64,000 nucleotides of DNA from Macrocystis pyrifera (GCA_031763025.1 JASSKH010000022.1:1833232-1897231); one strand, 5' to 3'. Shown: positions 23,076 through 33,576, numbered from the stretch's first letter. The notes: generated from the sequence alone by a model not told the origin. Numbers and translations: made by a program.

Positions 23076-24936
23076 ATAGAGCAGTGAGTGGCCAAAATCG
23101 GGTATACCGATGCCTTCGTGGCCAAAATAGGTTACCTTATTATTCCAGTGACCGCGACGGCCCCAGGACACCATCTCATTGGCCAAAGCTGGCCACCACC
23201 CGATGCTGACCATGCGCCGGGTATACTCGACTTTGGCTACTTACCCCCAAGATGTACCCGACTATGGAACATACCTGCCCGAAAATGGCCAGACTACAGT
23301 TATCGGCCACAACGACCAACCACCACCTCGGGGTTCATGCCTCTCGCCTCGACGAAGACGGCCAAGAACCATCGGCATGATAGCCAATATTATAGGTTCA
23401 TTCTAGACCAACCACTTCATTCGCTCTCTTTGCCGTATCAACCACACACAAACCATCGCTCTCCCTCCCTCTCCTCTCTCCTCTCCCAGGCCAGAGTTAG
23501 CACAGCCCTCTCTCCCCTTCTCCCGAACCAAAAGTAACCTAAGCACAGCAGCAGTAGTGGTGACAGATCATGGGCGACGCTACCAACTTGGTGACAAATA
23601 ATGTGTTATCCAGGCACAAAGAGTGAGCATTGCTATCCAAGATCTCTTCTTATCTCTGGCCACGAGGAATTCTTATGTAAGGCAGGGTGTGTCTTACTCC
23701 ATTTTTCAGTACAAAAAATGCCGTTTTCCTATTTTCGTTCGACCTTCGAGCCTATAATTCTTAACAGTCAATCTCGTACGGGTAAGTACTGTCGCGTACT
23801 GTAGTCATCATGCATCTTTTTTGACACGCACGCGCCGTGTTTTGTTCGGTTCTTTGAGCAGTATACACATCTGGAACGAAAACATTCATATAATAACAGG
23901 TACCGAAATGTTGGACGATGACGGACGAACTAATAATACTTGCTCGTACGAGGGGTACGAGCTATGAACGAGTGAACTTGTTAGGAAGTTAATGTTGCGT
24001 ATCGTCAACTATTTTGCGGGCACATTTACTTCCCAACAAGTTCACTCATTCATAGCTCATACTCCTCGTACGAACGAGTAGTTCGTCCATCATCGTCCAA
24101 CATTTCAGTACCTGCCTGTTTTACGAATGTTTTGTATTTCAGATACCTATACTGCTTTAAAGCACCGAGCACAACCCGGCGCGTGCGTGTCGAAAATATG
24201 CATGATGACTATATTACGCGACAGCAGTTACCCGTACGAGATTGACTGTTACGAATTTCGGGCTCAAGAGTCGGACGGAAATAAAAAAATGACATTGTGT
24301 GTACTGAAAATAGAGTGGGACACATCCTGCCTTACGTAAGAATTCCAGCGTGTCCAGAAATAATAAGATATGTTGCATAGTAATGCCCACTCTTTGTGTC
24401 TGGACAACACTTTATTTGTCACGAAGTTGGTAGCATTGCCCATGGTCCGTCACTTCTACTGCTGCTGTGCTTTGGTTGGTTTTGGGTCGGGAGAAGGGGA
24501 GAGAGAGGTCTATGCTAACTTTGGTCTGGGAGAGGAGAGGAGAGGGAGGGAGAGCGGTGCTTTGTGTGTGGTTGGTACAGCACTACAGCAGAGAGAGAGC
24601 GAATGACCTGGTCTAGAATAAACCTAATCATGGGCATCACGTAGATGGTTCTAGCCCGTCTTCGTCGAGACGAGAGGCATGAACCATGAGGTGGTGGTTG
24701 GTTGTTGTGGTCGAATAGTCTGGCAATTTTCGGGTAGATGGGTACAATAATCGGGTATCTCTTGGGGGTGAGTAGCAAAAATCGGGTATACCCCGCGCAA
24801 ATGTGGCCAGCATCGGGTGGTGGCCGGCGCTGGCCTATGAGATGGCGTCCTGGGGCCGTCGCGGTCACTGCATTAGAAAGGTACCCTATTTTGGCCACGA
24901 ATGTATCGGGTATACTCGATTTGGGCCACTGCTCTA
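23076..24936. repeat. ~1.86-kb imperfect palindrome (foldback structure)
   Basis: The left arm (about 23,076-23,994) is the inverted copy of the right arm (about 24,023-24,936), with a 28-nt loop. Matching landmarks: TAGAGCAGTG at 23,077 against CACTGCTCTA at 24,927; GCTACCAACTT (23,580) against AAGTTGGTAGC (24,424); GTTGGACGATGA (23,908) against TCATCGTCCAAC (24,091); and GAACTTGTTAGGAAGT next to the loop against ACTTCCCAACAAGTTC. The arms differ by many substitutions and small indels, roughly one base in five by eye, but stay collinear over their whole length. Frames of about 150 codons in each arm encode the same peptide-like text because the arms are copies; no domain is recognised. It could be a foldback transposon, an inverted duplication, or the source of a long hairpin RNA. 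Confidence 0.9.
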
Positions 24937-25575
24937 AAAAATGACTTCGCTGTGCACGTGCTCGACGTTCCACGTGTGATTTTACAGAAATATCTGTCTA
25001 CTGTACGAGTAGCAGTGCACCGTAGTATAAGGTACAAAAAGTACTTCCATTCTACACAACAACAGCCATGCAACAACCAACGTATAAATATTAAGAGAAA
25101 AAACAGACGTTTATGCCATTTATGGAGGCCGCCCCTCCAACGATGCCGGGTTTGTCTCGGTCTTGCACGGGTTCACCTGAGGCCTATTAATAGACGACCT
25201 GCTTCTTCGTACACTTTGGGCAAAGACATGTCTTCTGTCCTCACAACTAAACCCGCCTCGAGTCAGGCGAGAAATGTACGATTTATATATCCCAATCATA
25301 CATTTGTAAAAGGGGAGAAGTTGGAGCGTGGGGTTGATCTCGTGGATGACCCTTCACCTTCACTCGCGGGCTCACGGGTGCGTTCCGGATTCATTCATGT
25401 AATTTACTCCGAGCGTCAACCATTTTTGAAGACCCATCGGTATGGAGGATATACCATAGATCGGGCTCTTGCCAACCCACCTCTTATTGGTTGTGTATGT
25501 TCGTGTCATGCAGATATTGACGGTATATCTGCGCACCCGGCCCCCCACGTGCTCACGTGTCGTTGCCGTTGTTAA
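24901..25575 (+). CDS. hypothetical 224-codon reading frame, uncertain
   Basis: This is the longest plus frame in the 19-28 kb stretch. It begins inside the outer end of the palindrome's right arm and continues into unique sequence, ending at TAA. The predicted protein is basic and Cys-rich at its end (HVLTCRCRC), with no signal peptide, membrane segment or recognised domain. GC content is not clearly different from the flanks. A chance frame is a real possibility; a splice-containing gene is another. No function is proposed. Confidence 0.2.
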   Translation: MYRVYSIWATALKNDFAVHVLDVPRVILQKYLSTVRVAVHRSIRYKKYFHSTQQQPCNNQRINIKRKNRRLCHLWRPPLQRCRVCLGLARVHLRPINRRPASSYTLGKDMSSVLTTKPASSQARNVRFIYPNHTFVKGEKLERGVDLVDDPSPSLAGSRVRSGFIHVIYSERQPFLKTHRYGGYTIDRALANPPLIGCVCSCHADIDGISAHPAPHVLTCRCRC

Positions 25576-25959
25576 TGTAGAGTGTGTTTCTGATATCACC
25601 GTACCTCGTAGACATCAAGACTCTCCTTGCCGTTGAGACCTGCTGGGAAGGAACGTGATACCTTACGATCGCAGCCATCTACCGGGTTGAATACGAGACT
25701 TGAAAAGTAGTACTTTGTAAGTATGCACTACTGCACCAGGTACAACCATATCGCACCCAAGACAGCACACCCCATGGACACACTTTCCGAGCCGATTCTA
25801 TCGAAACACAGGGGGCGCACACGACGAAAATGGGGGCTATGGAAATATATCGTCAATCATAATCCTCTCGGGGGTCAGGTCGGGTCAACATGCCCAAACT
25901 CCAGGGGTAACACCAGCCTGTTCTGATGTTGCAACTGGAGCTATGGGCTAAATTGACAC

Positions 25960-26040
25960 ACGACACGAAATTAGAACGTGGAAGTGTGGTGACTCGAGCT
26001 TAAGCTTTATTTTGACCAATCCGCCGGAGGATTAACAAAA
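25960..26040 (+). repeat. dispersed repeat, copy 1 (partner at 44,740-44,820)
   Basis: GACACGAAATTAGAACGTG, AAGTGTGGTGA, GAGCTTAAGCTTTATTTT and AATCCGCCGGAGGAT appear here in the same order and spacing as at 44,740-44,820, in the same orientation. It is a short interspersed repeat of unknown class ending near an A-rich run. Confidence 0.8.
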
Positions 26041-26220
26041 AAAAAAGTCAGTCATAATCTTCCCTATAGATGCATCGCTTGGCGTCTGCACTCTACCTGT
26101 TGACGACAAAACCAGTATGAAAGTTTGTCTGACGAGGTACGATATCTTGGGTGTTACAGACGTATCGGGTCTCTCGCAAAAAACTTGCAATAATATTTTA
26201 GGCTAATATCCATATTCTGG
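26041..26220. other. no gene recognised
   Basis: AT-rich sequence between two repeats. Nothing is supported. Confidence 0.4.
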
Positions 26221-26436
26221 GGGAGCGAGACAGGGGTAGATTTCTTGCGATTTCCTCTAGACGGCGATCGCCTACTTGTAGGCTATAGATACGTTCTTGC
26301 TTTGATGTAATTCTATAGGTTAGGTTTGGGGAGCGAGACAGGAGTAAATTTCTTGCGATTTCCTCAGGCGGCGATCTCCTACTTGTGAGCTACCGATACG
26401 TTCTTGCTTTAATGTATTTCTAGGTTAGCTTTGTTT
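26221..26436. repeat. 108-bp tandem duplication
   Basis: GAGCGAGACAGG(G/A)GTA followed by TTTCTTGCGATTTCCTC, CGGCGATC, CCTACTTGT and GATACGTTCTTGCTTT occurs at 26,223 and again at 26,331. The two copies differ by scattered substitutions. Confidence 0.9.
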
Positions 26437-26518
26437 AGCTCGTACTGTTTTCTTACTATTTGATAGAGGGCCGATACTGAACACGATAACATAAAGTCCT
26501 ACCCAGAGCAATACTTAA

Positions 26519-26543
26519 CCCCCCCCCCCCCCCCCCCCCCCCC
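26519..26543. repeat. homopolymer of 25 C
   Basis: An uninterrupted run of 25 C. It is the longest of several G or C homopolymers in the window. Confidence 0.95.
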
Positions 26544-28396
26544 ACTCCTCGGATAAGAAAGTGGCGAGATGGTCGGGACGAACAGGTCGACAGATGTCCA
26601 TATCCCGCGATTGAATTGCTGTCTCCATATTCCCATGCCTGCCCAAACTTCGTTCCAACGACCGTGGTGGCAAGGAGACATGCTTTGCGGACCCACGCTC
26701 AGCAAGTACAGTAGCTTCGGCGTTCTTGAAAATTTGTAAACGCTCGAAGTGAGCTTTGCGAATCCGTTTTCCCGACAATGAAATGCCCAATATACAGTAC
26801 CTGGTATAATAGGTGTGAAGGATGCTGCTGCACTAGTAGGAGTGGAGATGCTACAGGGGCAGCTCTACGCTACGGATTAACCTACCGTATTATTTCATAC
26901 CAGCGCTACTGTACAGAACAGTGTGACATCGTATTTACACCAACATGTATGCTGTAATACTCCGACCCCCTTCTGTCTCGCTCGTTATATTCTCCCACCT
27001 CATGGTCCTCCTCTACCCGTTCGTTCTTTGAAAAATCATACCCACCGCAGCTCAGCTATACTAGCACCAAGATAAATATTCTACACTAATTTCAACTTTT
27101 CTTTTAGAGTAGAAAAAAAAGTCGAAATATGGGTCTTCGAAGCTTGCGTCAGAATCGAAAAGCAGTCAAAACTGAGCGAGATCGCCGCTCCTACACGAAA
27201 TTCAAGACGAATTTTTTATTTTGTTTTGTAAAACATACCAGGTACAAAAAAAGGATTTTCGGAACCCGAATCTGAATCGAAAGCAGTCAAAACCAGCAGG
27301 TCAAAACTGAGCGAGACACAGCAGTGGTAGCTCTGCCATACGTACCCAAGATAAGCGGTATCATATCGTACGAAATACGAAGTACCAGGTAGTTTAGCGT
27401 ACCAGGTAGTTTAGATTAAGAAGCACGTACCATATCCAGCTCCGCTCGGCTCAGCTGGTATCAGATCAGCAGAGCGCAGCGCTCGCTGACTCAGCTCAGC
27501 AGCACAGCAGCGCAGCGGTAGCTTTCGCATACCAGGCACATGTTTCTATCATGCACACCAAGTACGAAGTACCACATAAAGTACAGTAACAAGAAAGAAA
27601 GACACACCCAGCTCAGCTCATCTCACGCAGCAGCACAGCACAGTGCAGCACCATGCGGTGCTGTGCCGTGCTGTGCCTTTTCTTTCGTGCACATCACAAC
27701 AGTATGTACGCACAAATCATACGTGCATGCAGCGTCGGGGTTATTCTCCTTGAGCATGGAGCTCTTGGCATTTGCAAGTCGCCTGTTTGCACCTGGTGTT
27801 TTGACCATCTATATGTTGCGTTCTATTCTTGCTGGTGAGCGAGCGTAAAACCGGCGGAACCGCCCGCTACGCGAAGCGACTTGTATCTACTATCACATTC
27901 TTAGTATTCATCACCAAACCCAGCGTATGCGCTTCGTACCAGGTACCTTCAGACAGCAGTATAAATGTCTACAGTAGACCCTGTCCAGCAGACGATTTCA
28001 AAGGGTTTCCAATCGCGGAGGGATCCTCGGCAAACCCTCGGCAAACCTCACCTTGGTTGCTGCCTCCGGCTGATACGAAGGGGGACAAACAAGTACTGCT
28101 GTGCACCGTAAGACCCGCAAGGCAGAGGACTGGTCCATGATTAGGTGGTACAAGGAGGGGGCGGCGAGGAGCAAGCTACGTCACGCAACGACAGTGGAGA
28201 GTGGCAGGAGTGGCGGAATGGGGGCAGGGGGTGCACGCGACAGTACAACAACGGTGTTAACACCGCTCTCGATGATAACAAAGGTACATGTTTGGCAGAT
28301 TGTGTAGCAAGGTTCCGGCTCGACTGTATATGTAGCAGTCTACAAGGCTTTCCTTCGGAGTGGGTATTCCGTCGTTTCGTGTACATATAACTGCAA
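26544..28396. other. no gene recognised; CAG/GCT-rich patch and repeated AGCAGTCAAAAC words
   Basis: AGCAGTCAAAAC and GTCAAAACTGAGCGAGA recur at about 27,160, 27,280 and 27,300. 27,430-27,680 is rich in CAGC/GCTC words. Four exact TACCAGGTA motifs lie within 27,236-27,945. Reading frames are short and unremarkable. Confidence 0.45.
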
Positions 28397-29065
28397 TTAA
28401 TTGGTGACATAGCCCAAAGCCAACCAAACTAAATGTATTTGTGTAAGAAACGGTGAAGGATGTAGTAATAATCGCGTAAATTTATGATGTAATGTGAAAC
28501 GTAAGATCGGGTGACGCAAGAGTAAGAATGAAATTCGTCTAATAATAAGAATAACATCTTTCATCAGTGTGGGGAGAGTGGAGTAGTGCTTGGCATGTGG
28601 ATGATATACAACATACAGGCTGTTGTTTAAAGGAAGGTTTGGGACAGGAGAGAAAGCAGCAGTGCCGGCAACGACAACGGTTATGGAAATGTTGTATAGT
28701 TGCTGGGCGGCCGCGACTTCGATGTAGCCAGCATAGGAGTTTGGATGAGACATGATATGTAAACAGTCTTTCAGGATGCTGTAGTAACGAGGCGGGAGGC
28801 CCAGAATGTGGATCTGTTCGCTGTTGAACCCGTTGGATATGTGTAGGAAGAAATAATCGTGATTTTGGGAAATGTGGGAAGCAATTTGTTTCCTTTCGTT
28901 CGTCCTGGATGGCGACAAACTAACTGCTTGGCGTATACTGCTTCGGAATTCCGCGAAGCCCTGGAGCAGGCGAAATGGAAGGGAGTCTTTTTTGCGCTTG
29001 ATGATCATGTCTCCGTCTTTGATGGTGGAGTCCGTCAGCCGGCAGTTGTAGGACTTGCCACGGAC
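28397..29065 (-). CDS. probable OTU-like protease-fold protein, 3' exon
   Basis: Minus-strand frame of 223 codons, opening after a plausible acceptor (TTCGACCAG/GTCCG at 29,066/29,065) and ending at TAA. The first ~30 residues (CRLTDSTIKDGDMIIKRK) resemble the end of a ubiquitin-like or UBX-like domain. The text YAGYIEVAAAQQLYNISITV followed about 40 residues later by HAKHYSTL matches the second half of OTU deubiquitinases: the G-I-E strand and helix, then the catalytic His in H-Y. OTU1/YOD1 has this order, a UBX-like domain then OTU. The expected D-G-x-C-L-F motif is not visible; DSLPFRLL stands near its place with no Cys, so the protein may be inactive, or the nucleophile lies in an unrecognised exon. 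The tail after the OTU part is hydrophobic and may be spurious. Upstream exons may be at 30.96-31.24 kb. Confidence 0.5.
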   Translation of the reverse strand, partial: VRGKSYNCRLTDSTIKDGDMIIKRKKDSLPFRLLQGFAEFRSSIRQAVSLSPSRTNERKQIASHISQNHDYFFLHISNGFNSEQIHILGLPPRYYSILKDCLHIMSHPNSYAGYIEVAAAQQLYNISITVVVAGTAAFSPVPNLPLNNSLYVVYHPHAKHYSTLPTLMKDVILIIRRISFLLLRHPILRFTLHHKFTRLLLHPSPFLTQIHLVWLALGYVTN

Positions 29066-29136
29066 CTGGTCGAAGTAAATATATATAGGGTGCGCGGGGC
29101 GGGAGCGGCGTGCAGGGAATGGCGGGGGAGGGGGAA

Positions 29137-29152
29137 GGGGGGGGGGGGGGGG
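29137..29152. repeat. homopolymer of 16 G
   Basis: A G16 run on plus. On minus it is a C tract about 70 bases upstream of the proposed OTU exon acceptor, and might serve as part of an extended pyrimidine tract. Confidence 0.9.
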
Positions 29153-29214
29153 CAGAGTTCATTATTTGTACTACTCTACAGCGGCACAACATCAGTACGT
29201 AATCGCTTGCTATA

Positions 29215-30620
29215 CGACGGCAGCAGCAGCAGCAGCAGAAGCAGCAAGTACGTAATTTCATTGACGATACAGAAATATGTACACACACAAGTGTAGTACA
29301 GTACACACACAAATCACGTCCAGCATGATGTACGGCAACAACGCAGCAGCACCACAAAAAAAATCATTGACGATACAGAAACATGTACACAAGTACAAGT
29401 TTAAGTGTAATAGACACACAAATCATGTCCAGCATGATGTACGGCAACAACGCAGCAGCGCCACAAAACGACCAGGAAACACAATTATCCGAGTACATAC
29501 AAACATTCGGTGAATATTGCGGCAGCACTAAAAGCAGAGCAGCAGCAGCAGAAGCAGCAACGGATCGCCACAGCCTTGGCAGCAGCAGCAGCATAGCAAC
29601 GATATGAAAAGAAGGGAGAAAAAAAGTATGTACCCCGAGGCCGTCCGAAAAGTATTTTTGGTACCTCACTATAGACCCACCTCCGCATGCTGTACGGCAA
29701 CAACGCAGCAGCAGCATAGCAACAATACGAAATACGAGAAAAAGTAGTACGTACGCAAAATGCAGGAGCAAAACGACCAAAATATTTTTTTGACGTATCA
29801 AAAAAACATTTGGGTACAAAAATGGCCAATAAAAACAATAATCCGCGTTGGCAGCAGCAGCATAGCAACGATATGAAAATAAGGAAGAAAAAAAGTATGC
29901 ACCCTGGTATGCCGCAATCGCAAAACCTACGGAATTTCATTGACGATACCGAAATATGTACACACACAAGTGCAGCATGATGTACGGCAACAACGCAGCA
30001 GCACCACAGCAGCAGCATAGCAACGATATATATGAAAATAACCAAGCCAAAAACGAGAAATTGCAGTACGTACGCAAAATGCAGGAGCAAAACGACAAAA
30101 ATATTTTTTCACGTATCAAAAGGAACCATTTGGGTACAAAAAACGACCAAGAAAAACAGTAATCCGAGTACATACGAACATTCAGTGGATATTGCGGCAG
30201 CATTAGCAGCAGCAGAAGCAGAAGCAGCTACAGCATTAGCAGCAGCAGAAGCTGCAACGAATCGCCGCAGCGTTGGCAGCAGCGTTGGCAGCAGCAGCAG
30301 CAGCAGCATAGCAACGATATGAAAATAAGGAAGAAAAAAAGCATGTACCCTGGTATGCCGCCATCGCAAAACCTACGGAATTGACTATCCGAAAATATGT
30401 ACGCTTGCAGCATGATGCACGGCAACAACGCAGCAGCACTACATACAGCAGCAGCAATTGCACAGGAGCAGCAGGTGCACAGCACGGCAACAACGCAGCA
30501 ACACTACAACAGCAGCGAGTGCACAGGAGAAGCAGGTGCACAGCAGCAGCAGCACTCATGGCGTGGCGCTGACAGCAGCAGCAGCAGCAGCGGCAGCCGA
30601 AAACGAGCAAAATGAGTACG
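29215..30620. repeat. CAG-rich higher-order repeat array (~1.4 kb)
   Basis: Composite units alternate GCAGCAGCAGCATAGCAACG, an A-rich stretch (GAAAATAAGGAAGAAAAAAA), ACCCTGGTATGCCGC, CAAAACCTACGGAATT, GACGATACNGAAATATGTAC and AGCATGATGTACGGCAACAA. The block around CATAGCAACGATATG recurs near 29,590, 29,866, 30,017 and 30,307. Interruptions of pure CAG/GCA runs occur at 29,220, 29,545, 30,195-30,310 and 30,570. Both strands stay open for long stretches (Q/S/N-rich on plus; L/C/A-rich on minus), which is expected of CAG repeats. It appears to lie within an intron of the minus-strand gene. Confidence 0.9.
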
Positions 30621-30955
30621 TGGGGTCACCAAAACATGTACACACAGAAATCGTGTGCATGCACCGAAAATGCACCACAGTAGCAGCAGCACTCACGTCG
30701 TTCGGTGCAGCGGTGACGGCGACAGCTGAATCCTCGGTTCCTTCGTTCACGTCCCGCAAACAGTTGTGCATGTGCGCGTTCGCGTGCACTGTGTGTAAGA
30801 GGAGCCGACGCAACGCACGAAGGGGAAAGAACGAGCATGGATGAGTAAAAAAAAAATAAACGCTTTGACGTAGGTTTGTATGCAAAAAGGCAATTGAAAA
30901 CCCCCCAAAAACGTACTGGCAACATACAGCATGCACAATAGACATAAGACACTCA

Positions 30956-31237
30956 CCACTGTCAGCAGTCTCGAGGGAGTACGAGACAGTCCCTTCCTTG
31001 ATCGGGCGAGCACAGAACTCGCAGTCGGTTGCCCTGTCAGGATGATCCCGCCACCACGCACGTGAGATCCTTGCAGGTGGCGAAGGACACGTTTTTGCCA
31101 CCAGGCGCGGGGTTCTTGACCAAGTGCTGGTCCGTGCACTGGTCGCAAACAACAGCCGGCACCAGGTCGGTCTTTGTCGTTGCCGCTCTCTTGCCAGAGG
31201 GCGAGGACCACGCGCCTCTCGACGAGGGGGAGGTGAG
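30956..31237 (-). CDS. candidate upstream exon(s) of the minus-strand gene, Cys-rich
   Basis: On the minus strand one frame reads LVPAVVCDQCTDQHLVK and then FATCKDLTC. A second frame, close downstream, reads ATDCEFCARPIKEGTVSYS and runs to a good donor (GTGAGT at about 30,955). The paired Cys-x2-Cys spacing suggests zinc binding. The two frames need a very short intron, a frameshift or a sequence error between them (about 31,040). An acceptor-like CCCCCTAG precedes the first segment at about 31,238. Joining this to the OTU-like exon is an inference from strand and proximity only. Confidence 0.3.
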
Positions 31238-31259
31238 CTAGGGGGCGTGGAGAAGGGAG

Positions 31260-31940
31260 AGGCGGGGGTTGCAGCACCAGCAGGTTCGCCACCGACAGCA
31301 GCAGCCTGGCCGCCGACAGCTGCACCTATCTATGCCGTTCGTCGAAGGCGAGACGCCTCTTTTAGGCGCCGTGCGAAGAGCTGTCTATTGGTTGGCAGTT
31401 TGCGGAAGAAGAACGAAGAAAGGTTGTTTGGCTGTTCGGCTGTTTCAAAGAAAAAGGGCTGTTTGCGAAGAGCTGTCTATCAGTCGGTCTGTCTGCCAAG
31501 AGCTAGCAAGTGACAACGACCCCAAAAATCGTAATTATAGTTGTATTTATATACACAGTAGTAGTAGGCATAATGCATGCTGCTACGGTCAATCGTTTGC
31601 TTCGCCTTGGCCGTATTTCTTGTTGTTTACAATTGCTGTGTGTGAGTGCTGTGTTTCTCCATTCTCCTCTCCTGTGTGAGATATGTCACCTCATCTCGTG
31701 AAGCGCAGTTTTTCTACTTCATGCGAATAATGAATACTCTAGTCTTTTTCCTTCTCCCTCTTATGTTGTTAAGTTTTGCCTCGAGTGTTTCTTTAGTTAA
31801 TAAAATCAACGAGGTATGTAATAATTCTAATGTAATATAGCCAAGATGTCGATCGATTCTGTAATGGACCAGCCTAGGATTTAATGTGGAATTGCACACT
31901 TTCTGCGAAAGCGATGTAGAACACCCTTAAGTCCATCGAT
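31260..31940. other. no gene recognised
   Basis: Contains a short imperfect direct repeat (GCGAAGAGCTGTCTAT at about 31,373 and 31,467). After 31,520 it becomes AT-rich with short frames and no motifs. Confidence 0.4.
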
Positions 31941-31944
31941 TCCT

Positions 31945-32840
31945 GCAACAGAAACAGGTCATTTTCGACCCGCACACAAAACTAAGTCAATTTCGATCCC
32001 CACACAAACCAAGTCAACTCTGACCAATACGCTACAGTAAAACCAAGTCCTTTTCGGCACGCACCCAGAACCCAGATCAATTTCGAACCGTTAGACAAAA
32101 ACCGAGTCAATTTCGATGCTAACACCAAAACCAAGTAATTTTCGATCCCCGACACAAAAATCAAGGTACTTTCGATCCCCCGGACAAAAACTAAATCAGT
32201 TTCGACCTCCGCACTAAAAAAAAGTCAATTTCGACACCGCACACAAATTAAGTTAATTTTGAACCCAGCACTAAAATTAGGTCACTTTCGATCCACACTA
32301 AAAACCTAAGTCACATGCGATGGCCAGACGCAAGAACCAAGTCAACTTCGACCATCCGCACTAAAACAAAGTCAATTTCGGTCCCCACAATGAAACCAAG
32401 CCGATTTCGTCCACCCACACAAAATCCAGGTCAATTATCATGCACACTCTAAAACCAAGTCATTTTCGGCCCGCACACTAAATCCAAGTCAATTTCGATT
32501 CACACACTAAAATCAAGTGTAGGTCGATCTCCGACACAAGCACCATGTTGGTTTTAATTGCAACACACTGAAACCAAGTGAGTTTCAATCCACAACCTTA
32601 CACTACAGTAAGTCAATTTCGAGGTACCGACACGAAAACCAAGTCAATTTTGACCCACCCACACTACATCCAAGTCAATTCCGATCCCTCAACTGAAATC
32701 AAGTAAATTTCGATCCCTTTCACCGAAATGAAGGCAATTTCGACCACCCACACAAAAATCGAGTCAATCGATCCCCACACTAGACAAAAGTCATTTTCGA
32801 CCCGCACACGAATCCCCAATCGATTATGATCTCTTGACCT
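31945..32840 (+). repeat. degenerate ~29-bp satellite, about 30 units
   Basis: About 30 units, each variable between roughly 26 and 35 bp. The core is AAGTCAATTTCGA, followed by TCCCCACAC or a variant and an A-rich spacer (AAAACC). About 30 cores in ~890 bp gives a mean near 29-30 bp. The TTTCG centre is the best conserved part, while spacers vary freely in sequence and length. It is not CRISPR-like, since repeats are degenerate and spacers are short. The array ends about 95 bp before the 323-bp tandem duplication. Confidence 0.92.
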
Positions 32841-32930
32841 CATACGGCTCGTAATTCGTTCGGACGTGATGCTAACCCAATTCGTCATGGCGGAGAGGCC
32901 ATTATAATCCCTGGTATGATACAAACAATG

Positions 32931-33576
32931 ACTATCATACCCCTGGTTTGATGCTTGTTTCATGGTTTTGTGTTGTCGCTGCTATCTTGCAACATGGTCC
33001 AGTAGATATGATACTAAACTATGATATGTCAACCATACACACGCGCTGTAGTCAAACACGTACCTGGTACTTTGGCACCTGATACCATATATACGTACAA
33101 GCAGAACACACATAAGTAAGCTGCTCTCAACCTTTGTGGTGCCGTGACTCAACAGGAATACAATACGAACCCAGAGCGTACCTGAGAGCTTCGTATTCAC
33201 GAATGGATGCTGACCCCCCCCATCCCCCCTCTGGCTCGGCGATGATCCATGCAACTATCATACCCCTGGTTTGATGCTTGTTTCATGGTTTTGTGTTGTC
33301 GCTGCTATCTTGCACCATGGTCCAGTAGATATGATACTAAACTATGATATGTCAACCATACACACGCGCTGTAGTCAAACACGTACCTGGTACTTTGGCA
33401 CCTGATACCATATATACGTACAAGCAGAACACACATAAGTAAGCTGCTCTCAACCTTTGTGGTGCCGTGACTCAACAGGAATACAATACGAACCCAGAGC
33501 GTACCTGAGAGCTTCGTATTCACGAATGGATGCTGACCCCCCCCATCCCCCCTCTGGCTCGGCGATGATCCAAGCG
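32931..33576. repeat. 323-bp tandem duplication, almost identical copies
   Basis: ACTATCATACCCCTGGTTTG starts at 32,931 and again at 33,254, and the text then repeats for about 320 bp. I found one substitution (AACATGG at 32,991 against ACCATGG). It ends about 210 bp before the exostosin start codon, so it probably doubles the upstream regulatory region. Each copy contains TACCTGGTA and a short C-rich run (CCCCCCC-ATCCCCCC). Minus frames of 72 and 90 codons across the copies are the same text and are not convincing genes. Confidence 0.97.

Noticed and set aside
24515-24973. 152-codon minus frame and its 149-codon plus twin at 23,088-23,537 as paralogous genes
   Set aside because: They are the two arms of one palindrome; similarity comes from the inverted duplication, and neither has a domain or good start context.
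31945-32840. CRISPR-like array
   Set aside because: Repeats are degenerate, unit length varies, spacers are only ~15 bp and similar to each other, and the context is eukaryotic.
33305-33523. Two near-identical minus frames (32,982-33,254 and 33,305-33,523)
   Set aside because: Explained by the 323-bp tandem duplication; short and without motifs.
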